This document shows, one piece after another, positions 1 through 8,682 of a DNA stretch of 31,924 bases. The stretch lies in assembly GCA_038230415.1 (NCBI GenBank), contig JBBRNH010000071.1, positions 1-31,924 on the forward strand, read 5' to 3'. This DNA is from JBBRNH01 sp038230415. Lineage in GTDB: Bacteria > Bacteroidota > Bacteroidia > Cytophagales > Spirosomataceae. Position numbers and translations under genes: made by a program. Numbering within the stretch: position 1 is the first letter of the stretch; every line of letters begins with the position of its first letter. Under the pieces are notes generated by a model. It did no database searches. It was not told the DNA's origin and saw nothing but the letters and a program-made list of their open reading frames with translations.

Positions 1-90
1 CCGCTCTTACATCGTTCATTAACTCGAATTGCTGACGCAAGTTTTTTATTTGCCCATCGTAGCCGATGGATTTTTGTAATTCATTATAAT

Positions 91-1920
91 TTGCTTTCAT
101 TTGATAAAGCTACGGCTAATCGGCCAAAGTGGGAACTGCTGACGCCCGATTGTGCTTTTGGCCGTATTGCGCTTGGCCTATCGGGTGGTGGTTTTCGGGC
201 GGCTGCTTACGGTCTTGGTACGCTCAACGCGCTGCATCTGCTCGGCCTGCTCGATAACGTTCATCAGCTTTCTACCGTGTCGGGTGGCACCTTTGCCGGG
301 GCGTTTTATGCCCTCCGGCGCAAACGGGGCCAGCACTTCGAGACCATTTACACCGACTTCCGCGCCCGGTTAGCCAGCGATACGCTGCTGCCAAATGCCC
401 TGACCCGGTGGAAAAAAGCGATTCAGGAGCAGGGAGCGAATTACAAACTCATCCGGGCGTTTGCCGATGTTTATCACGCCGATTTCTTTGATGAAGCCAC
501 GTTTGGGGCGTTTTGGGAAGCCGATACCAACCCCGAAAAGCCATTTCATCTCCAGAGCGTGATTTTTAATTCGACCGAGCTTTATTCGGGCCTGACGTTC
601 CGGTTTCAGCACGCGGCTTTCCTGCCCAATACCATGAATGACCCCGACGAAGGGACTCGGCCCGGTTATTTTATCGGCAACGGCAATGTGCATATCAGCC
701 CCGATGTGGCAAAAACGCTGCGGCTGGCCGATGTGGTAGCCGCTACGTCGTGCTTCCCCGTCGGGTTTGAGCCGCTGGTCATGCCCGACGATTTTTTACC
801 GCCCGATACCCGGCCACCCATACTCCTGAACCGCGCTGGCAGGCAGTTGATGGCCGAAAACGGAACGGCTATCACCCGATTGGCCCTGTTAGACGGCGGT
901 ATTTATGACAATCAGGGTATCGGAAGCCTGCTGACCGCCAACCGGCGCAACCGGCAATATGTGGCATTGAAACACCCCGATTATGCCCAACTCACGCTCG
1001 CCGAACAAAACCTGCTCAAACCCTCAACCATGCTCCTGATTGCTGATGTTGCCAGTGCCGGGCTTGACCTCTACGACGCGCCTGCGCCCGGTCCGGCCCG
1101 TAGTGACGCGCGTTCGCTGCGGCAGTGGGGCGGTCTCTGGCGCACGGCGAAATGGGTGCTGCTGGCCGTTTTGCTGCTGATGGTATTGGTGCTGTGTTGC
1201 AACGGTCGCGGGAGTTTTGGGGCGGGACTACTGGCCGGGGTTGCGCTTGTGGGCCTGGCAATCACGCTGGCCGGGCAGTGGGTGTGGCGCAAAATAAACA
1301 GCTTTTTTACCGAAAAAGCTCCTGATATTCAGCCGCTTGCGTTGCCGCCGTTACTGCAACTATCGCTGCCGCAGTTGTGGTATCTGCTCAAAGTACGGGT
1401 GGACAGTTTATCGTCATTAGTTCTCGAAATTTTTCTGCGCCGGGTGCGGAGCCAGAATTACGGGCAAGTTTTCACCAACGATGACGATAATGAACTCCTG
1501 AAAACCCTGACCGTTGTGTCGAGCATTATCGACGGTATTGTCCGGGATTATAACCGACCCCACCGGACGGGCAAAAAGTCGGTGCGCGACGAGTTAGCGG
1601 CTGTGTATAAAACCGTTCTGGAAGCCAGCAAAATGGGAACCACGCTCTGGTGGCTGCGCGACAAACACCGCCTGCCGCTCATTATTGCCAGTGCCGAAAT
1701 CACGCTCTGTTACCGGCTGTTGCTGCGTTTCGAGAAATACCCGCCATCTGGCCCCGCCGGGCAGGACGTTCGGCGACGGGCGCAACTGATCTGGGATGCT
1801 TACCAACGGCAAGAGCCGGATTTCTGGCTGCATCCGGCTTTACTCACAACCCTCAGCAACAAGACCTGCACGGTAGTCGAACTGATTCAAGCAGCCCGAA
1901 AATACCCACAACCCCGTTAA
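91..1920 (+). CDS. Patatin-like phospholipase, membrane-anchored
   Basis: Probable acyl hydrolase of the patatin family, which uses a Ser-Asp dyad on membrane lipids. Counting from the TTG at 91, the oxyanion-loop motif SGGGFRAA is at about residues 31-38, the nucleophile lies in STVSGGTF with Ser64, and the DGG triad with Asp268 follows at 268-270. The usual GxSxG elbow reads T-V-S-G-G, so its first Gly is replaced by Thr. Two hydrophobic segments at about 355-370 and 378-397 form a hairpin anchor, followed by a soluble tail of roughly 200 residues that I do not recognise. The start is uncertain: the frame stays open to base 1 of the window, no in-frame ATG precedes the motif, and an ATAATTTG at 85-92 resembles a -7 box. 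It is the first gene of a three-gene operon, 36 bases before the metallopeptidase. The lipase fold is well supported; the substrate is unknown. Confidence 0.82.
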   Translation: MLSFDKATANRPKWELLTPDCAFGRIALGLSGGGFRAAAYGLGTLNALHLLGLLDNVHQLSTVSGGTFAGAFYALRRKRGQHFETIYTDFRARLASDTLLPNALTRWKKAIQEQGANYKLIRAFADVYHADFFDEATFGAFWEADTNPEKPFHLQSVIFNSTELYSGLTFRFQHAAFLPNTMNDPDEGTRPGYFIGNGNVHISPDVAKTLRLADVVAATSCFPVGFEPLVMPDDFLPPDTRPPILLNRAGRQLMAENGTAITRLALLDGGIYDNQGIGSLLTANRRNRQYVALKHPDYAQLTLAEQNLLKPSTMLLIADVASAGLDLYDAPAPGPARSDARSLRQWGGLWRTAKWVLLAVLLLMVLVLCCNGRGSFGAGLLAGVALVGLAITLAGQWVWRKINSFFTEKAPDIQPLALPPLLQLSLPQLWYLLKVRVDSLSSLVLEIFLRRVRSQNYGQVFTNDDDNELLKTLTVVSSIIDGIVRDYNRPHRTGKKSVRDELAAVYKTVLEASKMGTTLWWLRDKHRLPLIIASAEITLCYRLLLRFEKYPPSGPAGQDVRRRAQLIWDAYQRQEPDFWLHPALLTTLSNKTCTVVELIQAARKYPQPR

Positions 1921-1956
1921 TTTTTGCTTGATTATCACATCGTTACCAACAAGACA

Positions 1957-4062
1957 ATGAAAACCCAAACCATACCGCCAGCCGCAGCCGCCGAACCCAG
2001 CTTTCCACTGAACATCACCGATGCGTCGCTGAAACCCGTTTACCGGCGGTTGCGCGGCTACGCCTTCGACCCCAGTTACGCCAACCAACTCGATGCCATC
2101 GGGATCAATACCGTTGTCTATCCCATTCGGTGGGAAGACCTGCGGGCCGGGCCAATCGGTGAGTACGTGGCCGTGATTGACGTTGACCCCGCGAGTGGCG
2201 CGTTTTATCCGCCCGTTGATTTAGACGACCCGCGTTTGCTGGCCCAGGACGGCCTGCCACCGTCGGAGAGCAACCCGCAGTTTCATCAGCAGATGGTGTA
2301 TGCCGTTGCCATGACCACGATTCAGAACTTCGAGAAAGCCTTAGGCAGGCCCGCGCAGTGGTCGTCGCGAGAATACACAACCAGCAAACGCGAAGAGTTT
2401 GTAGCGCAGTTACGGATTTATCCCCACGCCATCCGCGAGGCCAACGCCTATTACAGTTCGCAGAAAAAAGCGGTGCTGTTCGGGTATTTTTCGGCCCGCC
2501 CCAGCGATGTATCCCTCCTGATGCCCGGCAGTTTGGTGTTTGCCTGTTTATCGCACGATATCATTGCCCACGAAGTTACCCACGCCCTGATTGACGGGAT
2601 TTATAAGCGATACGTGATTCCGGTTCACGAAGATACGCTGGCCCTGCACGAAGCCTTTGCCGACTTAGTGGCCCTGTTTCAGCACTTTACGTTTCCCGAT
2701 ATTTTAGAAAGTCAGATTGCGCGGGCGCGGGGCAACCTCAGCGGGCAGCAGCAGTGGCTCTCGCAGGTGGCTCAGGAGTTTGGCCTGGCAATCGGGCAAT
2801 ACAGCGCGTTGCGGAGTGCCATTGGCCGTACCGAAGACGGAAAACCCGCCAAGCCCAACCCCGCCGAACTGGCCCAGGCCCGCGAACCCCACAAACGGGG
2901 CAGTATTTTGGTGGCCGCCGTGTTTGATGCGTTTCTGAGTATTTACAACCGCCGAACCGCTGATCTTTACCGCATTGCCACCGATGGCCGGGGCATCCTG
3001 CCCGATGGCGAAATCCATCCCGACTTGGTGCGAAGGCTGGCCGACGAAGCCGCCCGGACTGCCAAACAGTTTCTGTCGCTCTGCATCCGGGCGTTGGATT
3101 ATTGCCCGCCCGTTGGCACCACCTTCGGCGAATTGCTACGGGCAATGGTCACGGCTGACGTTGACTTGGTGCCAAACGACCCGCTCGGCTACCGCATCGC
3201 CCTCATCGAATCGTTTAAGCGGTGGGGCATCTATCCCGCCGACATTCGGAGCCTGTCGGTCGAAAATCTGTCGTATCCTGCCCACACCGAAGCCGAACTG
3301 CTGGCCCTGAACAACACCCCCGATTCGGCCACGATGCACAAGGCCATCGAAGACCTGAAGACAATCGTCAGAAATTATTACAACGAAACGGCCATCTATC
3401 TCAAAAACCGGGAGCAATTGTTCGGGCTTTCGCTCAAATACAAAGAGGATACGCACACGCTCATTGCCAGTTTCGATACCGACACCCGGCGCGTATTTCA
3501 GGACCTGACCGGCATTCTGCTCTGCCGGAAAGACTATGAGCAGTTTTGCCACGACAGCAAGATGACGATAAACCCGCGCCTTGCCGACCTCACCGCCACC
3601 GGCGAACTGACGATTGCCGTTGACCGCATCTGGATGGAAGCCATCGAACCGACCGACCCGAAGGCCGAGGCCCATAAAATACCCAAAGAGAAACGCACAC
3701 TCAGTTTCGAGATTCATTCCCTGAACCGGGCGCAGCGCGTCGGGCCAGATGCCAACGTGATTAACCAGGTGATAATGACCATCATGCAACGCTGCGTGGT
3801 GGGCCTGACCAACGGACAAACGTATGAATTTAAGGGCGGTTGCACGATGGTGATTGACATTGACCTGAAAACAATCCGGTTTATCAGCAAAGGCTTACTC
3901 TGCCGGTTTGAACCGACAGTCAACACCGACCGGCTCGCCAACGAACTCCTCCGCCGGTATCGCACCGACCAAACCGAAGGTGAATCGCCCTTCGCGCTGT
4001 CGGCCTGGCCCACCGCTGATACCGCTTATGAACCATTTGCGTTGCTGCACCGGCACGCCTAA
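1957..4062 (+). CDS. Gluzincin-type zinc metallopeptidase
   Basis: Predicted cytoplasmic zinc peptidase of 701 residues. HEVTH at 205-209 is a canonical HExxH site. The segment LHEAFADLVALF supplies the third ligand Glu232 with Asp236, the ExxxD spacing of gluzincins such as thermolysin-like (M4) enzymes. No signal peptide, propeptide or membrane segment is visible, unlike secreted M4 enzymes, so I infer an intracellular role. The C-terminal 400 residues have no domain I recognise. The ATG at 1957 (MKTQ) is preferred over an in-frame TTG at 1924. It sits between the patatin-like gene (36-base gap) and the MBL-fold gene (13-base gap), implying co-transcription and joint function. Whether it activates its neighbours by proteolysis or cleaves host or invader proteins cannot be told from sequence. 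Confidence 0.78.
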   Translation: MKTQTIPPAAAAEPSFPLNITDASLKPVYRRLRGYAFDPSYANQLDAIGINTVVYPIRWEDLRAGPIGEYVAVIDVDPASGAFYPPVDLDDPRLLAQDGLPPSESNPQFHQQMVYAVAMTTIQNFEKALGRPAQWSSREYTTSKREEFVAQLRIYPHAIREANAYYSSQKKAVLFGYFSARPSDVSLLMPGSLVFACLSHDIIAHEVTHALIDGIYKRYVIPVHEDTLALHEAFADLVALFQHFTFPDILESQIARARGNLSGQQQWLSQVAQEFGLAIGQYSALRSAIGRTEDGKPAKPNPAELAQAREPHKRGSILVAAVFDAFLSIYNRRTADLYRIATDGRGILPDGEIHPDLVRRLADEAARTAKQFLSLCIRALDYCPPVGTTFGELLRAMVTADVDLVPNDPLGYRIALIESFKRWGIYPADIRSLSVENLSYPAHTEAELLALNNTPDSATMHKAIEDLKTIVRNYYNETAIYLKNREQLFGLSLKYKEDTHTLIASFDTDTRRVFQDLTGILLCRKDYEQFCHDSKMTINPRLADLTATGELTIAVDRIWMEAIEPTDPKAEAHKIPKEKRTLSFEIHSLNRAQRVGPDANVINQVIMTIMQRCVVGLTNGQTYEFKGGCTMVIDIDLKTIRFISKGLLCRFEPTVNTDRLANELLRRYRTDQTEGESPFALSAWPTADTAYEPFALLHRHA

Positions 4063-4075
4063 ACAAACCACAACC

Positions 4076-5827
4076 ATGCCACTACTCCAATCAATTACCG
4101 TCAGAATGTATTACACCGGCTTTGGCGACTGCTTTCTGCTCACCTTCCGGTACAGCGACGACACCGCCAAAACGCTCTGGATTGACTTTGGCGCACGAAG
4201 CGGCAAGGCCGACCGGATGCAGACCATCGCCCAACACCTCAAAAAACACCTTACCGACGAAGGACTTACCCGCGCTGGCAAACCGTTTGTTGATGTGCTG
4301 GCAATCACCCACGAGCATCAGGATCATATTTCGGGGTTCAAACAGGCAGCAGCCGAACTTGGTCTCGATGATGATGACCCCGCCAACGACCCCATTGGCA
4401 TTGGGCAGGTGTGGTTTGCCTGGACCGAAGACCCCAACAACGACCTGGCAAAAGTCTGGCGAATCCACAAGCAAACGAGTCGGCAATCGTTGCAAAAAGC
4501 CGTGCAGCAGGTAGCGGCAATGGCGGCTGCACCAGCGGCCCTGACCGGGCGATTGGCAATGCTGGCCGGTTTTGAGTTTGCCACAAAAGAGGGCGATGCC
4601 GGATTAGCCGATCTGGGTCTGGGCGCAGGCCCAGGCACGAACGGGGCCGAAGACCAACTCGCGGCCCTCGATTTCGCGCTCAACGAGAGCTACGAAAAAC
4701 TGATTCGGAAAGTTGGCCCCGGCAACGTGCATTACCTGCGCCCCGGCCACACAGCCGCCGACAAAACCGTACAACCCGGCGATGTGATTGGCGCAGACGT
4801 GGCCTCGCCGACGGGCATAACCGTTTTTCCGGGGATGACCCTTTTTGTGCTTGGCCCGCCCGAAGACCTGAGCATTATCAGGGCGGGCGAACCCGCCGAC
4901 TGGACAAATTCGTTGCAGGCCGACACCTCGGCGGGTGAGTTTGGCTTCGGGCAGAGCCACTTCGCCTACGGCGAGGAAAACCCCGGTCAGAAAAAACGGG
5001 AAGACTTCTGGTATTACGTCCGCAAGGCCCCGTTTGACGAAGAATTTGTGTTACCCGTTGATTTTGAGACGCATACCCTGCCCGACGGAGCCGTGCAATC
5101 GAACCGGGAACAGCCTACACCCGTGAGCCGACAGCTTCAGAACCAGTTCGGGCGGTTCCAGAAAACGGACGTTTTCAAAACCTATTTCAACCAAAAACAA
5201 GCCTGGCGGCAAATCAACGCCGATTATCTGATGAGTGCCGACGACCTGGCGATCAAACTCAACACGGGCATGAACAACACGAGTTTAGTGTTGGCAATGG
5301 AAATCGGGCAAACGGGCGAGGTGTTGTTTTTCTCCGGCGATGCTGAATTTGGCGTTTGGGATGATTGGGACAAGGATAGCAGCAGCCCCGACCGGGTGGG
5401 GAAACGGCAATACACCTGGACACTGCCCGACCGGAACGACCAAACAAAACCGCCCCGCGTGGTAACGGTCGAAGACCTGATGGCCCGTACCGTTTTTTAC
5501 AAAATGGGGCATCACGGCAGTCAGAACGCCACGCCCAACACGCGGGGAATCAAAAAACTGAGCAATCCGCACCTGCACAGTATGGTTCCGGTTGACCACG
5601 AGAAAGCCGTCAGCTTCGGCTGGGATAAAATTCCGTTTGAGCCGCTACTTACCGAACTCAACCGGCGAGACATTCCGCACATCCGTGCTGATGAAGCCAC
5701 CGCCGAGAACCTGGCAACTGCCCGCGCCCTGTCTGATGCCAATCCGTTACCATCGGGGGCGGTTGTTGGCTGGGACAAAGACCCGGATGGCAATTTATAC
5801 GTTGACTGGAAACTGACGTTTGCCTGA
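4076..5827 (+). CDS. Metallo-beta-lactamase-fold hydrolase, ComEC-like
   Basis: Predicted MBL-fold hydrolase of 583 residues. The core metal motif THEHQDH (HxHxDH at 79-84) is followed much later by FFSGDAE with Asp422 and GHHGS at 479-482, the arrangement of ComEC/Rec2-type MBL domains, which act on nucleic acids or phosphoesters. The sequence between residues 90 and 410 is much longer than in a minimal MBL domain and looks like an inserted region. There is no signal peptide and no ComEC membrane channel, so it is a free-standing soluble enzyme. The start is set at ATG 4076, 13 bases after the metallopeptidase stop; the reading frame extends further upstream but only inside the previous gene. 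It is the last gene of the operon, followed by an inverted repeat and a terminator. A nuclease or phosphodiesterase activity is inference. Confidence 0.8.
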   Translation: MPLLQSITVRMYYTGFGDCFLLTFRYSDDTAKTLWIDFGARSGKADRMQTIAQHLKKHLTDEGLTRAGKPFVDVLAITHEHQDHISGFKQAAAELGLDDDDPANDPIGIGQVWFAWTEDPNNDLAKVWRIHKQTSRQSLQKAVQQVAAMAAAPAALTGRLAMLAGFEFATKEGDAGLADLGLGAGPGTNGAEDQLAALDFALNESYEKLIRKVGPGNVHYLRPGHTAADKTVQPGDVIGADVASPTGITVFPGMTLFVLGPPEDLSIIRAGEPADWTNSLQADTSAGEFGFGQSHFAYGEENPGQKKREDFWYYVRKAPFDEEFVLPVDFETHTLPDGAVQSNREQPTPVSRQLQNQFGRFQKTDVFKTYFNQKQAWRQINADYLMSADDLAIKLNTGMNNTSLVLAMEIGQTGEVLFFSGDAEFGVWDDWDKDSSSPDRVGKRQYTWTLPDRNDQTKPPRVVTVEDLMARTVFYKMGHHGSQNATPNTRGIKKLSNPHLHSMVPVDHEKAVSFGWDKIPFEPLLTELNRRDIPHIRADEATAENLATARALSDANPLPSGAVVGWDKDPDGNLYVDWKLTFA

Positions 5828-5843
5828 GATTGGTTTGCTGACT

Positions 5844-5940
5844 ACCACCCCCAACCCCCTCCTAAAACAGGAGGGGGCTACTGCTGAAAGCCGTTTTCTC
5901 TTTTAGCCCCCTCCTGTTTTAGGAGGGGGTTGGGGGTGGT
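5844..5940. repeat. Perfect 37-bp inverted repeat, REPIN-like
   Basis: Arms at 5844-5880 and 5904-5940 are exact reverse complements, 37 of 37 bases, separated by 23 bases. Each arm contains its own smaller palindrome, CCCCCTCCT then AAAAC then AGGAGGGGG. A pair of hairpin-forming units in inverted orientation is the architecture of REPIN elements, which RAYT transposases mobilise. No RAYT gene is in the window. The element lies just downstream of the MBL gene and before a separate intrinsic terminator, so it could also stabilise the 3' end of the operon transcript. The symmetry is seen directly; the REPIN label is inference. Confidence 0.8.
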
Positions 5941-5961
5941 TTGACGAAATTACCGCTTTCT

Positions 5962-5995
5962 GCCGGTGTCTCTCTGGAGGCCACCGGCTTTTTTT
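5962..5995 (+). terminator. Intrinsic terminator of the patatin/peptidase/MBL operon
   Basis: A stem of GCCGGTG (5962-5968) with CACCGGC (5982-5988) is followed by seven T residues (5989-5995). It ends transcription from the upstream operon and implies that the sigma gene downstream is started separately. It also argues against sigma-factor starts upstream of 5995. Confidence 0.75.
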
Positions 5996-6034
5996 AGTAC
6001 CGGATGCAACACTCCGCCCGAAGGTGCATCTTTA

Positions 6035-6628
6035 GTGTATAAACCGCTTAATCGCGCTGCTGCCTGCTTGGAACCTCAACTTTACCTTGACAAAACCATT
6101 GATCTGGTTGAACGCTGCCGGGCGGGCGAGCGAAAGGCGCAGTATGACCTGTATCGGCAATACAGCAAGGCCATGTATAACGTCTGTCTCCGCATTGTGG
6201 GCCACGAGGCCGAGGCCGAAGACGTATTGCAGGATGCGTTTCTGGATGCCTTTACGCACCTCGGCTCGTTTCGGGGGCAAAGCACATTTGGGGCGTGGCT
6301 GAAACAGATTACCGTAAACCGGGCCATCGGCCACCTCCGCAGCCGAAAACTTGATTTGGTTAGTACCGATGGACAACGGATTGGCGAAGACGACAGCATT
6401 GACATTGCCGACGCTGAACCCGTTGACGAAGCCGGTATTGCCTGGGAAGTGGAGCGCGTCAGGCGGGCCGTGCAAACCCTGCCCGAAGGCTACCGCGTGG
6501 TGCTGTCGCTGTATTTATTTGAAGGATACGACCACGAAGAAATCAGCAACGTGCTGAACATTAGCGAAGTAACGTCACGCTCGCAGTATATGCGGGCCAA
6601 GAAAAAAGTACTCGAATTACTACGATGA
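6035..6628 (+). CDS. ECF-type RNA polymerase sigma factor
   Basis: Sigma-70 family factor of the extracytoplasmic function group. Region 2 includes EDVLQDAFLDAFTHLGSFRG and FGAWLKQITVNRAIGHLRS. Region 4 is the C-terminal helix-turn-helix starting at LPEGYRVVLSLYLFEGYDHEEIS and ending in the RAKKKVLELL helix. The reading frame opens at 5966, but that start lies inside the terminator hairpin. I therefore take GTG 6035, giving 197 residues; TTG 6068 is an alternative, and no in-frame ATG is available. The stop overlaps the next gene's ATG by four bases (ATGA), so the sigma factor and its presumed anti-sigma partner are translationally coupled. The family is certain; the start is not. Confidence 0.88.
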   Translation: MYKPLNRAAACLEPQLYLDKTIDLVERCRAGERKAQYDLYRQYSKAMYNVCLRIVGHEAEAEDVLQDAFLDAFTHLGSFRGQSTFGAWLKQITVNRAIGHLRSRKLDLVSTDGQRIGEDDSIDIADAEPVDEAGIAWEVERVRRAVQTLPEGYRVVLSLYLFEGYDHEEISNVLNISEVTSRSQYMRAKKKVLELLR

Positions 6629-7269
6629 ACAACCTCGAACGATTTGTCCGTGATAACCGCGAGGATTTCGATAGCCACGAACCCTCACCCGACCTCTGGA
6701 CCAACATAGCCGATAAACTCCCGGCAGAAACGATTAATGCCGCCGACAGACAACCCGGCACAGTGGCTTATACACCACAGCCGCCTGTTGCGGCCACGAG
6801 TGAAAAAAATACGGTCGTCCGCCCGCTTAACGGTCATACCCTGCGCGGCAGCATCGGCGGGCGGTGGCGCGGCTGGGCGGTGGCGGCATCGGTGGCGGTG
6901 TTGCTGCTGGCGGGCGGGTTCTGGTGGCTCAATCACCGTTACGGCCTGGCCGAACAGCCTGATGTTGTGGCCGTTAGCCCGGTCTATGCCAATCAGTTTG
7001 TACAATACACGCGGCTCATCGACACCAAGCGCAGTGAACTTCGGCAGATGACCAGGAGCAACCCGGCCCTGTATAAACAGTTTGCCGCCGACCTCGACCG
7101 GCTCGAAAGCAGTTACCAGAACCTACGCGCCGAACTGCCCGAAAACCCGAATCAGGAAGTCCTGGTAAAGGCCATGATTCAGAATTTAGATTTACAGATT
7201 AGCCTGCTTAATGAACAGTTGCGCGTGATTCAGCGCATGAAACAACAAACCCATGAAAACTATTTATAA
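6625..7269 (+). CDS. Anti-sigma-factor-like single-span membrane protein
   Basis: Membrane protein of 214 residues with a cytoplasmic N-terminal half, one transmembrane segment (GWAVAASVAVLLLAGGFWWL, about residues 90-110) and a periplasmic region rich in charged helices, likely coiled coil. There is no recognisable zinc-binding anti-sigma motif. Its role as sequestering partner of the upstream ECF sigma factor is inferred from the ATGA overlap, the topology and the common Bacteroidota arrangement of sigma factor, small membrane protein and exported target. It overlaps the next gene by 17 bases. Confidence 0.65.
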   Translation: MNNLERFVRDNREDFDSHEPSPDLWTNIADKLPAETINAADRQPGTVAYTPQPPVAATSEKNTVVRPLNGHTLRGSIGGRWRGWAVAASVAVLLLAGGFWWLNHRYGLAEQPDVVAVSPVYANQFVQYTRLIDTKRSELRQMTRSNPALYKQFAADLDRLESSYQNLRAELPENPNQEVLVKAMIQNLDLQISLLNEQLRVIQRMKQQTHENYL

Positions 7270-8311
7270 CCTGCTCTGGCTCTGCGCGTTGCCCCTGCTC
7301 ACGCTGGCCGGTACGCCCGAAGCCGGCACAACCGAAGAAGACCCCAACAGCATCGAGAAAAAGAAGACCATCCTGAAAGTTTATGACGTTGACAATACCG
7401 ATAACCTGCTGATAGACAATCAGTTCGGGCAGGTCTCTATCGCGCTTTGGGACAAACCCGAAATCCGGGTGCAGATCGTGATCACGGCTTCGTCATCGTC
7501 AGACGAACGCGCCCAACGCGCCCTCGACGCGGTGGAGATCGAAGACAAACGCAGCGGCAACCAGATTATGGTGAAAACCCACCTGAACAAAGGCGGTGGT
7601 TCGGGCTGGAACTGGAGCAACGGCGACAAACCCAACTCACTGCGGATTGATTACGTGGTGTCGATGCCGCACCAGAACGCCCTGAGCGTCAGAAACCAGT
7701 TTGGCAACACGAGCATCCCGGCGTTTCAGGCCGCCCTCACGGTACACTCGCGCTACGGCAATTTCACCGCCGACCAGCTCGGCAACCAAAACGATATTGA
7801 CGTGGCTTACGGCAAAGCGAATATTGGCACGATGGACATCGGGAAATTAGCCATCTCGTATTCAACCTTAGACGTGACGAAGGTAAACGGGCTAACCTTA
7901 GTCAATAAATTCGGCAAGATGACCATCGGCGATGTCGGGCGGTTAGATGCCAACATCGGCTATTCCGGGGCCAAAATCGGCACCCTCCGCGAGTGGGGGA
8001 AAATCAAGCTCGACTTTTCGGGTGGCTTCCGAATTGACCAACTCAAGTCGGCAGATAACGTGGATATTAAATCGTCGTATTCGTCAGTAGCATTGCCTTT
8101 AGATGACAACACGGGCTATGATTTTGATGTGACGGTCAGTTATGGCAACTTCAGCTACGGCAGCGGGCAACCCGTAAAGTTCACCCTGCAACCCGACGAA
8201 AACGGCCAACACGGCCCAAAATTTACGAAGCAATACACGGGCAAAATTGGCAAAGGCCCCGGCCCGAAGGTGAAAGTGGTGTCGTCGTTCGGGAACGTCA
8301 ATTTTAGGTAA
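7253..8311 (+). CDS. Exported adhesin-like beta-repeat protein (DUF4097-like)
   Basis: Exported protein of 352 residues with a signal peptide (MKTIYNLLWLCALPLLTLAG). The mature part has short repeating beta units such as NQFGQVSIAL, NQFGNTSIPAF, SRYGNFTADQ and NKFGKMTIGD, the pattern of putative adhesin or DUF4097-type beta-solenoids. It overlaps the anti-sigma-like gene and ends 8 bases before a convergent toxin gene. It is probably an envelope component whose expression is tied to the sigma/anti-sigma switch. The domain assignment is by pattern only. Confidence 0.65.
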   Translation: MKTIYNLLWLCALPLLTLAGTPEAGTTEEDPNSIEKKKTILKVYDVDNTDNLLIDNQFGQVSIALWDKPEIRVQIVITASSSSDERAQRALDAVEIEDKRSGNQIMVKTHLNKGGGSGWNWSNGDKPNSLRIDYVVSMPHQNALSVRNQFGNTSIPAFQAALTVHSRYGNFTADQLGNQNDIDVAYGKANIGTMDIGKLAISYSTLDVTKVNGLTLVNKFGKMTIGDVGRLDANIGYSGAKIGTLREWGKIKLDFSGGFRIDQLKSADNVDIKSSYSSVALPLDDNTGYDFDVTVSYGNFSYGSGQPVKFTLQPDENGQHGPKFTKQYTGKIGKGPGPKVKVVSSFGNVNFR

Positions 8312-8319
8312 CGCTGCCC

Positions 8320-8682
8320 TCAGACAGGTTCAGCAGATTCATCATTCTGCGCCGAAAGACCGGCTTCGGTCAGCATGGTATCCAATTGAGCATCCGAAAC
8401 GGTATCCTGATCGGCTTTATCATAGATTGTCAGGAGGTAAATCGTCTCCTGCACAATCTTGACGCAGGTAATCACGCGCCCACCGCCCCGTTTACCCTTG
8501 CCTTTTGAGGAGATTGCCACCCGGATTTTATAGCAATCTTTGCCCAGCGGTGCGCCTTGCGTTGGGTCATCAAGTAGTAGTTCACGGAGGGCAATCAGGT
8601 CTTTGGCAAGCGACCTGTGCTTCTTGAACAACTTCTTTGCATCGCGCTCAAATTTGTTGGTGAGTTCAATCTTGTAACTCAT
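8320..8682 (-). CDS. RelE/ParE-superfamily toxin
   Basis: Protein of 120 residues that looks like a RelE/ParE-type toxin. It has an N-terminal basic helix pair (MSYKIELTNKFERDAKKLFKK, then HRSLAKDLIALRELL), a central PLGKDCYKIRVAISSKGKGKRGGGRVITCVKI beta-sheet segment, and YLLTIYDKADQDTVSD near the end. RelE-type relatives cleave mRNA on ribosomes and ParE-type relatives inhibit gyrase; sequence alone does not decide between them. It overlaps the upstream antitoxin-like gene by 17 bases, in the antitoxin-first order. Confidence 0.8.
   Translation of the reverse strand: MSYKIELTNKFERDAKKLFKKHRSLAKDLIALRELLLDDPTQGAPLGKDCYKIRVAISSKGKGKRGGGRVITCVKIVQETIYLLTIYDKADQDTVSDAQLDTMLTEAGLSAQNDESAEPV

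Noticed and set aside
3136..3819. 227-codon minus-strand frame opposite the metallopeptidase
   Set aside because: It is antisense to a well-supported gene with no motif or upstream signal.
4076..5827. ComEC DNA uptake channel
   Set aside because: Only the MBL part is present; there is no competence membrane domain.
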